Positions 1 through 8,864 of a stretch of DNA of 36,358 nt are shown in pieces (within the stretch, counting starts at the first letter, position 1; the number at the start of each line of letters is the position of its first letter). Origin of the DNA: JAHEJB01 sp041748175 (GTDB lineage: Bacteria; Bacteroidota; Rhodothermia; Rhodothermales; Rubricoccaceae); contig JBGTDU010000025.1 of NCBI GenBank assembly GCA_041748175.1, positions 1 to 36,358 of the forward strand, in the 5' to 3' direction. The notes under the pieces were generated by a model. That model worked only from the letters and a program-made list of their open reading frames with translations, did no database searches and was not told the DNA's origin. Both the position numbers and the translations under genes were made by a program.

Positions 1-171
1 TACTTCGAGGAGAAGGTGGCAGCGGACAAGGAGAAGCGCCTGGTGCTGAACAACCTGGCCAACCGCGTGCTGCGCGTTATGTGCGCTGTGCTCAAGAGCA
101 GCGAGCCCTACCGCCCCGGATACATGAGTATCTCTCCAGCAATCTTGACAAGTCATAGGCAATCAGGATGA
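1..171 (+). CDS. IS110-family transposase, C-terminal part (cut by window edge)
   Basis: Frame 1 is open from the first base to TGA at 169-171. It encodes a 56-residue tail with the pattern EKVAADKEKRLVLNNLANRV followed by LRVMCAVLKSSEPYRPGYMS. This helical ending, with a basic 'K.krlvLn.lanrvLRv..avLk...pY' pattern, is typical of the C-terminus of IS110/IS116/IS902 transposases. The catalytic N-terminal part lies outside the window, so intactness cannot be judged. It differs from the tails of the three IS110-family genes in the island. Family assignment is from pattern recognition of a short tail. Confidence 0.6.
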   Translation, partial: YFEEKVAADKEKRLVLNNLANRVLRVMCAVLKSSEPYRPGYMSISPAILTSHRQSG

Positions 172-491
172 CAAATTGGGGTTAGTGGCAAGGAAGACCG
201 CGCATATAAACTGCCGTTGGATTACTCAACGACAAGCTGTCCTCCTGGCCTGGAGGAGCCGAGGGTCGTTGATCGGAATGACTGGAAGCGCTTCTGTCTG
301 CCATTGCTTGCGGATTGCGACGCCTCCACACCGTCAGCCTCGCAGGCTCGGCACGAGAATCCCCGAGCAAGCACGACATCGGCGCGATGCGACGACCCTT
401 CAGGGAGGACAAAAATCAGCCGCCCTCGTCTGAAGAGGGCAGCTTCCAAACCGGCTACATTCGCCCTTCGCCCTTCAACATTCGCCTCGCC
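172..491. other. intergenic region with two inverted repeats
   Basis: No convincing gene. There is a nested inverted repeat at 226-272: outer arms TCAACGAC (226-233) and GTCGTTGA (265-272), inner arms TCCTCC (240-245) and GGAGGA (252-257). A second simple one has arms GCCCTC (422-427) and GAGGGC (435-440). Neither is followed by a T-run, so they are not clear terminators. The first could be an untranslated end of the preceding insertion sequence or an RNA hairpin. Longer readings through this region upstream of tag have no family similarity that I can see. Confidence 0.4.
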
Positions 492-1061
492 ATGCCACAG
501 CGTTGCGCCTGGGTCTCCGACGACCCTCTCGACCAGCTGTATCACGACACCGAGTGGGGCGTGCCCGAGCACGACGACAACAAACTCTTCGAGGGCATCA
601 CGCTCGAAGGCGCGCAGGCCGGACTGAGCTGGATCACGATCCTCAGAAAACGCGAGGGCTACCGCGACGCGTTCGCTGGCTTCGATCCGCAAATCGTGAC
701 TGCGTTCGACGAGGCAAAGATTGAAGAGCTCCTGCAAAACCCCGGCATTGTCCGGCATCGGCAGAAGATTGAATCGACGATCGGCAATGCGAAGGCCGTG
801 CTGGACGTGCAAAGGGAATACGGAAGCCTGGATGCCTTCCTGTGGGAGATCGTCGGTGGACAGCCCATCGACAACAAGTTGGCGCGCATCGCCGACGCGC
901 CTTCATCAACCGAGCTGTCAAAGCAAATGAGCAAGGTTCTCAAACAGCACGGCTTCCGTTTTATTGGGCCGACTACGTGTTATGCGTTCATGCAAGCCGC
1001 AGGGATGGTAAACGATCACACAACGGACTGCTTTCGCTATCATCTCTTGCCATCTCACTAA
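492..1061 (+). CDS. tag: DNA-3-methyladenine glycosylase I
   Basis: A 189-residue protein, nearly the length of E. coli Tag (187). It excises 3-methyladenine from alkylated DNA in base-excision repair. The start MPQRCAWV is chosen because family members begin just before the zinc cysteine; the frame is open upstream (to 315) but that extension has no Tag-like sequence. Visible residues: C5, H18 (YHDTEWG), H176 and C180, matching the Tag zinc site; the catalytic-region glutamate E39 in EGITLEGAQAGLSW; and the downstream motif GFRFIGPTTCYAFMQAAG. It is followed 9 bases later by the aminopeptidase gene, so the two may be co-transcribed. Cytoplasmic. Confidence 0.95.
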   Translation: MPQRCAWVSDDPLDQLYHDTEWGVPEHDDNKLFEGITLEGAQAGLSWITILRKREGYRDAFAGFDPQIVTAFDEAKIEELLQNPGIVRHRQKIESTIGNAKAVLDVQREYGSLDAFLWEIVGGQPIDNKLARIADAPSSTELSKQMSKVLKQHGFRFIGPTTCYAFMQAAGMVNDHTTDCFRYHLLPSH

Positions 1062-1070
1062 CGGTTCGCC

Positions 1071-2480
1071 ATGTTCTCACCCGAAACCTACGCCGCCCGC
1101 CGCCGCGCCCTCGCCAATTCGGTTTCCTCCGGGGTTATTGTCGTCCTTGGAAACAATCAGGCGCCGATGAACTACGCCGGGAACTACTATGGCTTCCGGC
1201 AGGATGGGTCCTTCCTGTATTTCGCCGGACTCGATGAACCCGGCCTTGCGCTAACCGTTGATGCCGATTCCGGCGAAGCCGTGCTTTACGGCCACGACCC
1301 GACGATGGACGATGTGGTGTGGGAAGGGCCGTTGCCTCCACTCGCAGATCGCGCCGCGTCGATCGGCGTCTCGCAAACTGCTCCCACAGAAGCACTCGCT
1401 GGCGTCATCAATCAGGCATTGGCCGCGAATCGGATCGTGCATGTTCTCCCGCCATACCGCGGCGATCAGTCGCTGAAACTTGGTAAACTGCTTGGTGTCA
1501 GTCCGTATGAAATCGCGCCGTCGGAGGAATTGATTTTTGCCGTGATTGCCCAGCGGCTAATCAAATCGGAGGAGGAGATTGTGGAGATGGACAAAGCCGT
1601 GGCGCTCACTGCCGAGATGCATCTCCTGGCCATGCGTATGGCGCAGCCAGGACGCTCGGAGATGAAAGTGGCGGCAGCCATGGAAGGCGTTGCACACGCA
1701 GCTGGAGGCTATCCGAGCTTCCCCATCATCCTCACCCGGCGCGGAGAGGTGCTCCACAACCACGCCACGGAATACGTCCTTCAGGAAGGCGACCTCATGC
1801 TCACCGATGGCGGCGCGCAGGCCCCGGGCAGTCGGTACGCCGGAGACATAACGCGGGTCAGCCCGGTTGGCGGACACTTTTCTGATCGTCAGCGAGCACT
1901 GTATGAGATTGTTCTGGCGGCCCAGATGCGGTCCATCGCGGCGTGCAAACCTGGGGTGTCGTTTCGGGATGTCCACATGATTGCCTGCACGGTAATCGCC
2001 GAGGGACTGATAGGACTCGACTTGATGAAAGGCGACGCCGCGGAAGCCGTCGCTGCGGGTGCCCATGCGATGTTTATGCCGCACGGTCTCGGCCACGCAC
2101 TCGGGCTGGACGTTCATGACATGGAAGCCCTCGGCGAAAACCGCGTCGGCTACGACGACGAGTTCAAACGCTCGGAGCAGTTCGGAACGGCGTACCTCCG
2201 CTACGCAAAACGCCTCGAAGTTGGCAACGTGATGACCGTCGAACCCGGCCTCTACTTGATTGGCGCGCTTGCGGACCTGTGGAACGCCGAAGGCAAGCAC
2301 GCCGCGTTCATCAACTACGACGAGTTCGACAAATGGCGCGACTTCGGCGGAATCCGCATCGAAGACGACATCGTGGTTACGGATGACGGTTGCCGCGTTC
2401 TCGGGCCGGGCATTCCGAAACAGCCGAACGAAGTAGAGGCTATCGTGCAATCGGGCGCCGAAACGTTCGCCGTTGTATAA
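1071..2480 (+). CDS. pepP: Xaa-Pro aminopeptidase (M24B family)
   Basis: A 469-residue two-domain metallopeptidase that removes N-terminal residues preceding proline. Residues 1 to about 150 form the aminopeptidase-P N-terminal domain; the rest is the pita-bread catalytic domain. Dinuclear-metal ligands can be read as D246 (LTDGG), D259 (YAGDITR), H342 (HGLGH), E391 (MTVEPG) and E431 (GIRIEDD). H338 in the same HGLGH motif is also conserved. The two aspartates are 13 residues apart rather than the 11 of E. coli PepP, a small insertion in that loop. The start at 1071 follows tag closely, and the next gene begins 24 bases downstream, suggesting a small operon of housekeeping enzymes. No signal peptide is seen. 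Confidence 0.93.
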   Translation: MFSPETYAARRRALANSVSSGVIVVLGNNQAPMNYAGNYYGFRQDGSFLYFAGLDEPGLALTVDADSGEAVLYGHDPTMDDVVWEGPLPPLADRAASIGVSQTAPTEALAGVINQALAANRIVHVLPPYRGDQSLKLGKLLGVSPYEIAPSEELIFAVIAQRLIKSEEEIVEMDKAVALTAEMHLLAMRMAQPGRSEMKVAAAMEGVAHAAGGYPSFPIILTRRGEVLHNHATEYVLQEGDLMLTDGGAQAPGSRYAGDITRVSPVGGHFSDRQRALYEIVLAAQMRSIAACKPGVSFRDVHMIACTVIAEGLIGLDLMKGDAAEAVAAGAHAMFMPHGLGHALGLDVHDMEALGENRVGYDDEFKRSEQFGTAYLRYAKRLEVGNVMTVEPGLYLIGALADLWNAEGKHAAFINYDEFDKWRDFGGIRIEDDIVVTDDGCRVLGPGIPKQPNEVEAIVQSGAETFAVV

Positions 2481-2504
2481 AACTTCCAAATCTCCCCGAC
2501 CTCC

Positions 2505-3077
2505 ATGCGCATTCTCGGCATTTCAGGGAGCCTCCGCGTAGGCTCGTTCAACACAATGGCTCTCAAAGCCGCTCAAGCGCTGGCGCCGGAGGGCGTCGCG
2601 TTGGACATCCGCACGCTTCCCGATATCCCACTCTACAATGGCGATGTCGAGGCGGAGGGGATTCCGGCGTCTGTGCTTGCGTTTCGTGAAACCGTCGTAG
2701 CCGCGGATGCCGTGCTCATCTGCACGCCTGAGTACAACTACTCCGTGCCGGGTGTGCTCAAGAACGCCCTCGATTGGCTTTCGCGTTCCGGGGGAAAACC
2801 GCTGGATGGCAAACCCCTTGCGATCATGGGTGCCAGTCGTGGAAGGCTTGGCACGGCGCGCGCTCAGTACCACCTCCGGCAAGTGCTGGTCACGTTCAAT
2901 GCGCGCGTTCTAAACGCCCCCGAGGTGATGATCTCGGCGGCGCACGAGGCGTTCGACGAAAACGGAGGATTCGCCGACGAAGGGACAGCGAACCTCGTCG
3001 GGCGCCAACTTCAGGCGCTCGTCGATTTCGCCGGTTTGCTCGAACGTGGCAAAGCAGGTGTTAGCGCATCCGGGTGA
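2505..3077 (+). CDS. NADPH-dependent FMN reductase (ChrR/azoreductase-like flavodoxin fold)
   Basis: A 190-residue flavoprotein. The phosphate-binding loop GISGSLRVGSFN lies at residues 5-16 and the diagnostic flavin motif CTPEYNYSVPGVLKNALDW in the middle, both typical of the NADPH:quinone/chromate reductase family (PF03358). It probably reduces quinones or similar electrophiles as protection from oxidative stress; the true substrate cannot be told from sequence. It is the third gene of the tag-pepP run. Its stop codon overlaps the end of the convergent T9SS cargo gene by 17 bases (3061-3077), so no terminator separates the two. Confidence 0.9.
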   Translation: MRILGISGSLRVGSFNTMALKAAQALAPEGVALDIRTLPDIPLYNGDVEAEGIPASVLAFRETVVAADAVLICTPEYNYSVPGVLKNALDWLSRSGGKPLDGKPLAIMGASRGRLGTARAQYHLRQVLVTFNARVLNAPEVMISAAHEAFDENGGFADEGTANLVGRQLQALVDFAGLLERGKAGVSASG

Positions 3078-3888
3078 TTCGGCTCGTGGACATCCGTCCA
3101 TCCACGACAAGCCGAGCCAGGTAGACCCCGGCGGTCCTATCGTTGCCCTCGAGTGCGAAGCGGTGACTTCCAGCTTCGAGCGGGCCTGAGGCAAGCAAGG
3201 CGACACGACGGCCCAGGGCATCGAAGACGGCCAGCTCTACGTGCGCAGCCTCGTCCAGCGTGACGCCGATGGTACTGGACTCTGTGAATGGATTTGGATA
3301 CGCAGACGGCGCGGCGAGATTGGCCTCGGTAAATGGCGCTTCTTGTGCAAATCCCAACGGCTGCATGAGCGCAACGAGTTCCAGCGAAGACGCGACCAGA
3401 AGCGCGGCGGCTTCTTCCGACTCTGCCCAAGCCAGCACGGAGAGTGCGCCCTCGCCCGCCGGAACGGGAAACAGTGCGCTGCCATCCACCATCACGAGGC
3501 CGTCCGCAAAGTGGGCGACGAATCCGATAGAAAAGACTTCAGCGCCATCCTCCCTCAAGAGCGTGACCACATCAAAAGCGCCTCCCGCCATCACCCTCGA
3601 CGAACGCGCTACGATGCTGCCTCCGACAAAGGCAGCTCGAATGAAATCCGCGTCGAAGCTCGAAGTTGTGTTGGCGACGAGAAGAGCACCCAGGCGGCGT
3701 CCATCCGGGCGGAGGTAGTCCGCCGCGGCTGCATCCGCGACGCCAGGCATTTCATCTGGACTGAAAAGGACGGCAAACGAGCCGTAGGGGCCGGTTTCGG
3801 GGATCAGGCTGGTCGGCGTGATCGGACTGGCTCCGACCGTTTGGAGCCCAAAGAAGGCGAAAAGGAAGAGAGAGGCTGCAAGACGCAT
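3061..3888 (-). CDS. exported protein with C-terminal type IX secretion (Por) sorting domain
   Basis: A 275-residue protein. A hydrophobic signal peptide (MRLAASLFLFAFFGLQTVGA) is followed by an unassigned region. The last ~80 residues contain YPNPFTESSTIGV, then VELAVFDALGRRVALL and GVYLARLVVDGRMSTSRI, the pattern of T9SS type A sorting domains that direct export through the outer membrane and are then removed. The central region (about 25-190) has no domain I recognise. This gene is the main taxonomic clue in the window, since T9SS is confined to Bacteroidota and relatives. It converges on and overlaps the FMN reductase gene. Confidence 0.85.
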   Translation of the reverse strand: MRLAASLFLFAFFGLQTVGASPITPTSLIPETGPYGSFAVLFSPDEMPGVADAAAADYLRPDGRRLGALLVANTTSSFDADFIRAAFVGGSIVARSSRVMAGGAFDVVTLLREDGAEVFSIGFVAHFADGLVMVDGSALFPVPAGEGALSVLAWAESEEAAALLVASSLELVALMQPLGFAQEAPFTEANLAAPSAYPNPFTESSTIGVTLDEAAHVELAVFDALGRRVALLASGPLEAGSHRFALEGNDRTAGVYLARLVVDGRMSTSRITRMR

Positions 3889-4291
3889 GGAGCGAGATCA
3901 GAACGTGACCGACCTGGTCGCGCAACGGCTGTGCCGCGCCTAAATAGCTACCCGAGAAAGCTCTGTACCGCACGCCCAATGGGAAACCATTGCTCGAAAA
4001 CGTGCGATTCGCGCCCGGCGACCTGGGTGTTCTGCACCCGCGACAGGAATCTTTGAAATGCTTAACAGGCAGTTGATCTATTCCCCCTACCTGCGGCGGC
4101 GGCGCTTGATCGATCTCAGCGTTGCGAGATATCGTCGGATTACCAATACGACTGCGATCTCGCGCCTTGATCTCGACCAAGATTCGCTCGCCTCGCTCAC
4201 GGTCGAATAAATCAACAGCCTGCTACGCGCTCGCTAGGGAATAGGATTTCAGCAGGTCCGCTGAAAGGCCTTTGGAGGCTAGCTTTCTGTC
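3889..4291. other. 403-bp intergenic region
   Basis: It lies between the minus-strand T9SS cargo gene and the plus-strand histidine kinase, so both promoters should lie here. A 50-codon plus-strand reading frame (4058-4210, starting MLNRQLIYSPYLRRRRLIDL) and an open stretch just upstream in another frame (containing NGKPLLENVRFAPGDLGVLH) look mildly protein-like. Neither has a recognisable family or convincing ribosome binding site. They could be remnants of one decayed gene. I do not call a gene. Confidence 0.3.
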
Positions 4292-5839
4292 ATGACCGTC
4301 CTTTTCCGCAAACTTCGCGTGTTCTGGGTGCGCTTTCTGGCGCCCGGCGCGCTCGAGCGCGAACCTGAGTTTCGCACGACGATGGACGCGCTTACCCGCC
4401 GAGGTCTTCGCGTGGCAGGCACTCTGGGTCTGCTCGGCGTCACCATTTATCTGCTGGCTCATCTGTCGGCGGGGCGCCGCTTTGTCTGGATGTTCTCGTC
4501 GATCGACCCCGGCGTCAACGTCGTGCTTTGGAATAAGGTGCTCATTGGCAGCATGAGCATCGCCGCGCTGGTGCTGGCCCGGGTCCGGCCTCGCGTTCGG
4601 CCTGGGCGCATTCTGATGAGCCTCTTTCTGATCGTTGCCGCCTTCGCTCTGATTCTGGAAGACGTTTCCCGCGGCGACTTCACCTTCACCGCCGGTTGGC
4701 TTACGCTCATCATGCTCATAACCGTGGGCACGGTGCCGTTCCAGCCCTGGCAGACGGGGATGTTGTGTATAGCCATCGCCGCTCTCTACGGATTCTACGC
4801 CTCTTTGCCAACGGCTCTGATCAACTCGATAAGCACCGGTGTCCCGGTTTCCCGCCTGATTTATCTCGGGCTCGTCTCGTTTCTATGCACGAGTATGGGC
4901 GCATCGCTCTACGTCAGTCGATACGAGCAGTACCGGGCACTTCGGCGTGTGGAGCGGCTAAAGGAGCACCTGGCGTCCCGATCCGATGCCCTTGAGCGGG
5001 CGGCCGAAAGAAGCCGACAGATGCAGGACCAGCTTGTCCAAAAGGAGAAGCTCGCGTCGCTAGGCCAACTGACGGCAGGAATTGCCCATGAGATCAAAAA
5101 CCCCCTCAACTTCGTCAACAATTTCTCGCAGCTCTCACAAGAGTTGATCGACGAGCTGATCGAGTCCTTTGAGGCCAATCCCGAAAAACCCAGTGGAGAG
5201 ATGCTCGCAGATGTGCAGGATCTGCTTGATGATCTGCGAACCAACACGGGAAAAGTCGCCGAACACGGGAGACGTGCCGACGCCATTGTAAAAAGCATGT
5301 TGGCCCACTCGCGGACCACGGCGGGTGAGCGGCAGCCCGTTGACCTTAACCACCTGGTCGTGGAATACGTTGGGTTGGCCTACCATGGCATGCGCGCCCG
5401 GCACACCTCCTTTAACGTGGACATCGCCACCGATTTGGACGACGCGCTGAAGCTCATCCCTGTTGTGCCGGAGGAAATTGGTCGGGTGTTTCTCAACCTG
5501 CTCGACAATGCCTTCGATGCCGTTCGGATGCGCGCAATGGAAGAGAGCCAGGGGTTTGCGCCACAGGTTCGCGTGACAACGAAGCGGACGCCCGACGGCG
5601 CGACGATCACGTTTGCCGACAACGGCAAAGGTATTCCGGCTGAGATTCGCGAACGCATTTTCGAGCCCTTCTTTACGACGAAGCCAGCGGGCGAAGGCAC
5701 CGGCCTCGGGCTTTCCTTGTCCTACGACATCGTAACGGCGGGCCATGGCGGCACGATGGAAATGGACGCCGTTGACGGCGAGGGAACCACCTTCACAGTC
5801 ACACTCCCTTCTGTTCCGGTTGCAATGGGAGATGCGTAG
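4292..5839 (+). CDS. membrane sensor histidine kinase (orphan)
   Basis: A 515-residue protein. About six hydrophobic segments lie between residues 39 and 208, a coiled-coil linker at about 210-255, then a kinase core. The H-box is GIAHEIKNPLNFV with phospho-acceptor H266; the N-box is NLLDNAFDAV (N406); G1 is DNGKG (D443); the F-box is FEPFFTTKP; G2 is GTGLGLSLSYDIV near 470. It should autophosphorylate and pass phosphate to a response regulator, but no regulator gene is adjacent. The membrane part resembles no named sensor domain I recognise. Its 3' end overlaps the convergent nucleotidyltransferase gene by 41 bases. Confidence 0.92.
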   Translation: MTVLFRKLRVFWVRFLAPGALEREPEFRTTMDALTRRGLRVAGTLGLLGVTIYLLAHLSAGRRFVWMFSSIDPGVNVVLWNKVLIGSMSIAALVLARVRPRVRPGRILMSLFLIVAAFALILEDVSRGDFTFTAGWLTLIMLITVGTVPFQPWQTGMLCIAIAALYGFYASLPTALINSISTGVPVSRLIYLGLVSFLCTSMGASLYVSRYEQYRALRRVERLKEHLASRSDALERAAERSRQMQDQLVQKEKLASLGQLTAGIAHEIKNPLNFVNNFSQLSQELIDELIESFEANPEKPSGEMLADVQDLLDDLRTNTGKVAEHGRRADAIVKSMLAHSRTTAGERQPVDLNHLVVEYVGLAYHGMRARHTSFNVDIATDLDDALKLIPVVPEEIGRVFLNLLDNAFDAVRMRAMEESQGFAPQVRVTTKRTPDGATITFADNGKGIPAEIRERIFEPFFTTKPAGEGTGLGLSLSYDIVTAGHGGTMEMDAVDGEGTTFTVTLPSVPVAMGDA

Positions 5840-6989
5840 CGTTCTGCCGTTCCTCCCACTTTTTCCGGAGGTAGCGAGGTGCGTGGCCAAGCAGAGCCCA
5901 TGGCACATGCGAGCGGCCGGGGAGGTCCCAGGCGTACTGGTAGAAGCGGAGCACGTAATTGGCGTACCCTGCAATTGACGGCGCTTGGCGGGAGGCGATT
6001 GCCCCGGTTTTGTATCGCCATCGGTGGGACGCCCAGAGGTTCTGCCGAGTCAGGCCGCGAACGAGATTGGCATAGGCGGCGTCCCAGGCAAACGGCACCG
6101 GGTGCGACCACGCGCGAGCGAGAACCTCGGCAGGAATGCTGCCGGGCGTAAAGTTGGCCAGCCAGGTAAGCGCGTCGCGGACGGCCAGAAACACGCCCAG
6201 CTCGGTTGCCCGATCGAGGGCTTCATCCCACTCAATGACGGCGGAACGCAGGATCATCAAGGCATCAACAACCCAGCGTGCAATGGAGTGCGAGTCGCCA
6301 CGGCGACCGTGGGCCGTCACGAGCAGGAGAAGATCCGTCGGGTCTGGCACGCGAAAGCTCAGGCCGTGCGCCTCCGCTGGAATTGCGCGTGCTCGAAAGG
6401 CCAACTCGGCGTCTTTGTTCTCCTGAAACGGGAAGGGCCGATCGTGCAGGTCGAGCTCCGCAAGGTTCGGGTTTACGCAGGCGACGGCGTGGGCAAACGG
6501 TACGAAATCTGGCGATGGGATGGGCTTGGGGAGCGCCCAGCCCGCGGCTCTCAGGGCCGTTGCAGCATTCGCCCATTGGCTCTCCGCGACGAGCAAATCG
6601 ACGTCGTACATAAGCCTGTCACCGACGTTTTCGTAATGCAGCAGCGCGAGAGGAAGCCCCTTCAGCGCGATGCTCTCGATGTCAGCCGCTTCCAAAACCT
6701 CGGTGGCTTTGGCGAAGGTGCGGATGGCGAGCTGGTTCCGTGCACAGGCCTGGCGGCGGATTCCCCTGAGACGTGCTATCTCGGGCACCCCACGGCCGAA
6801 CTTTCGCACGTTGGCATAGACCGCCGGGAGCAGGAAGAAGGCGCCATCCGATGCCCGGTCTATGGTGTTCGAGGCGAGCCAGCTCGCCCACGCGTCGCGT
6901 GCTTCGCGCTCGCCAGAAAGGGCAGCGCGCAAAAGGAGGAGGAGCGGCGGCGATGGCCAACCCTCGTCACGAAGCGGATTCCACCGCAT
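5799..6989 (-). CDS. nucleotidyltransferase family protein (NTP_transf_5-like)
   Basis: A 396-residue protein. The start at 6989 (MRWNPLRDEGW) is chosen because upstream sequence in this frame lies wholly inside the ABC transporter gene. The core motif is ALKGLPLALLHYENVGDRL followed by MYDVDLLV, the DxD-type site of the uncharacterised nucleotidyltransferase family PF14907, which is common in RiPP and lasso-peptide clusters and polysaccharide loci. The substrate is unknown. It overlaps the end of the ABC exporter gene by 23 bases, so it is the last gene of the pqqD-like operon and probably translationally coupled. It may modify or tag the exported product; that is inference from context. Confidence 0.8.
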   Translation of the reverse strand: MRWNPLRDEGWPSPPLLLLLRAALSGEREARDAWASWLASNTIDRASDGAFFLLPAVYANVRKFGRGVPEIARLRGIRRQACARNQLAIRTFAKATEVLEAADIESIALKGLPLALLHYENVGDRLMYDVDLLVAESQWANAATALRAAGWALPKPIPSPDFVPFAHAVACVNPNLAELDLHDRPFPFQENKDAELAFRARAIPAEAHGLSFRVPDPTDLLLLVTAHGRRGDSHSIARWVVDALMILRSAVIEWDEALDRATELGVFLAVRDALTWLANFTPGSIPAEVLARAWSHPVPFAWDAAYANLVRGLTRQNLWASHRWRYKTGAIASRQAPSIAGYANYVLRFYQYAWDLPGRSHVPWALLGHAPRYLRKKWEERQNATHLPLQPEQKGV

Positions 6990-8637
6990 GGGTTGTAGAG
7001 GTAAGTCGTCCGCCGTCCAGATGGTAGATGCGGTCGGCGCGCCCGGCGAGGGAGGGATCGTGCGTGATGACGAGGATACCGGGCCGTTCGGGGAGCGCAG
7101 AAAGATGGTCGAGCAGTCCTGATGTCGTTTCTGGATCAAGGTGGTTGCTTGGCTCATCGAGAATGAGGAGCCTGGGGTGCTTGAGCAAGGCACGCGCGAG
7201 GGTGATACGCTGCCGCTGCCCCCCGGAGAGAAAGACGCCGCTCTCGCCGACAGCTGTCTCGTACCCATTCGGGAGCGCCATGATGAACTCGTGCGCCAGC
7301 GCGTTCCGGCCAGCCGCCTCGATCTCTTTGGGCGTCGCGTCGATATCCGTGTAGGCAATGTTTTCGGAAATCGTCCCGGCAAACAAGACGGGATCTTGCG
7401 TAACCACCCCGAGTCGGCGTCGCAACGCGGACATGGAAATCGTCGAGTACGGCACACCATCCGCCAGCAAGCGACCTTTCGAGGGCGCGTACAGGCCGAG
7501 CAACAGATACAGGATGGACGTTTTTCCGGAGCCGTTGGAGCCGGTGACGGCCACCGTTTCGCCCATCGAGATGGTGAGATCTACGCCCCGAAGCACCTCC
7601 CGGCTATCGTATCCGAAGGAGACGTTTTCCAGCGCCAGCGTTTCAACGGCGGGTTCGGGGCCTGCATCAGAGTAGGGGCGCGGCGCGTTGAGCTCGAGCA
7701 AGGCGCTGATCCGCGCAAAAGCAGACCTTCCCTCCAGCCAGTTGCTATATCCTGAAGCCAGCGTCCGCGTCGAGTTGCGCAACATCATTACGCCGACGAA
7801 AAAAGCAATCAGGTCGCCAGTCGAAAGGGTTTCCTCCGCAATCAGCGCGCCTCCGGCCACCAGCACGAGCACGCCGGCTACGGCCATCAAGGACTGTTGC
7901 AAGGCGTTGTATGAGGAGACGGAGGCCACCATCCGTTCGACGGCACCGTGATACCCTTCCATCACATCGTTCTGCCGCTTGCGTTCCAGTGGCTCCGCGG
8001 CGTGGAGGCGGGTAAGGTCCATCAGTTCCAGCGCGCGATACGCCTCGCGGCTGAATCGCCCAAAGCGTTCGTGGTAGTTTGCGACGTATACCTTCGTTCT
8101 ATCCTTCATCGTGAGCCGCAGAACGATCCAGCCCGGGAACGCGAGCACAACGAGAAATCCGAGCAGGCGCAGGTCAAGAACGCCAAGGACGACGCAAAGC
8201 AATAACGTCACAAGCGCGGAGGGCAGTTGTTCAGCCAGCACGCTGTTGACGAGGACGTCCACGCGTTCGGTGTCGTGGACGACGAGCGCATGCATCAACC
8301 CCCGGTCCTCTGCCTGGACGGCGGTCCGCGACAGGCCGTAAAGTCGATCCAGAATCTCCCTGCGGAATCGCGTCGTGGCGCGTTTCACCTGCCGGAGGAT
8401 GAAAATGCGTACCCACACCGCTACGCCGGTCTGGGTGAGGTAAAGGAGTGCGATCACGCCCCCCGCAAGTACAAGCGGCCCGACCGCTCGCTCAGGAACA
8501 ACCTCCACAAAGAGATACCTGACCAGCAAGGGGATGGTCAGGAGCAAACTTGCCTGCACCACAGCTCCGAGTATGCTGACGGTCAGCAGTTGGCGCGGCT
8601 GCGAGAGATACTGGCGAAATGTGCTGGCAAGACCCAT
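6967..8637 (-). CDS. ABC exporter, fused membrane and ATPase domains
   Basis: A 556-residue half-transporter. Membrane segments occupy about residues 1-310; the nucleotide-binding domain follows, with Walker A GSNGSGKT, signature LSGGQRQR, Walker B RLLILDEPSNHLD and the H-loop in VITHDPS. The ATG at 8637 is preferred to a TTG at 8643: a good ribosome binding site (AGGAAGG) precedes it, and the upstream gene stops at 8640. The architecture matches exporters of peptides or lipids (MsbA/LanT type without a C39 peptidase domain). Lying between PqqD-like and nucleotidyltransferase genes, it probably exports the product handled by that set. Confidence 0.92.
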   Translation of the reverse strand: MGLASTFRQYLSQPRQLLTVSILGAVVQASLLLTIPLLVRYLFVEVVPERAVGPLVLAGGVIALLYLTQTGVAVWVRIFILRQVKRATTRFRREILDRLYGLSRTAVQAEDRGLMHALVVHDTERVDVLVNSVLAEQLPSALVTLLLCVVLGVLDLRLLGFLVVLAFPGWIVLRLTMKDRTKVYVANYHERFGRFSREAYRALELMDLTRLHAAEPLERKRQNDVMEGYHGAVERMVASVSSYNALQQSLMAVAGVLVLVAGGALIAEETLSTGDLIAFFVGVMMLRNSTRTLASGYSNWLEGRSAFARISALLELNAPRPYSDAGPEPAVETLALENVSFGYDSREVLRGVDLTISMGETVAVTGSNGSGKTSILYLLLGLYAPSKGRLLADGVPYSTISMSALRRRLGVVTQDPVLFAGTISENIAYTDIDATPKEIEAAGRNALAHEFIMALPNGYETAVGESGVFLSGGQRQRITLARALLKHPRLLILDEPSNHLDPETTSGLLDHLSALPERPGILVITHDPSLAGRADRIYHLDGGRLTSTTHAVESAS

Positions 8638-8639
8638 GT

Positions 8640-8864
8640 TCAACTTCCTTCCTGCCTGGCCGCTCGACGCGCAAGCGCGGCACGAACCACCGTCAGGTAT
8701 CCATCTCGCGACGACCGTTCGCGAATGCCAATGTTGTCATCGTGAATACGCCGGCGGAAAAGCACATCGTCGAGCATTCTGATGTTCACATCGGCCTCTA
8801 CAGCACGCGCATACCAGTCCGCCATTTGTCCGGTTCGTCCTTTAAATGGCCCGACAGCGTTCAT
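8640..8864 (-). CDS. small protein resembling the C-terminal part of a GT2 glycosyltransferase
   Basis: A 74-residue protein read from ATG 8864, whose ATGA overlaps the stop of the PqqD-like gene (8861-8863). Reading continues upstream to a TTG at 8885, but the coupled ATG is more likely. The text MADWYARAVEADVNIRMLDD and VLFRRRIHDDNIG closely resembles the end of family 2 glycosyltransferases found in RiPP/PqqD gene sets ('dWylRa.eaGv....lDevvlrRRiH..N'). The Rossmann-like catalytic domain with its DxD is absent and cannot be found upstream. Either a remnant kept in frame by coupling or a free-standing helper domain. The ABC exporter gene starts 2 bases downstream. Confidence 0.65.
   Translation of the reverse strand: MNAVGPFKGRTGQMADWYARAVEADVNIRMLDDVLFRRRIHDDNIGIRERSSRDGYLTVVRAALARRAARQEGS

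Noticed and set aside
422..440. The GCCCTC/GAGGGC hairpin as a terminator before tag.
   Set aside because: The stem is only six bases and no T-run follows on either strand.
3241..4056. A 271-codon plus-strand frame over the T9SS cargo gene.
   Set aside because: Its product is arginine-rich and unlike any protein; the minus-strand frame has a signal peptide and a recognisable sorting domain.
7028..8745. Several long plus-strand frames over the ABC exporter gene.
   Set aside because: They are shadows of the minus-strand gene, which has complete ABC motifs.
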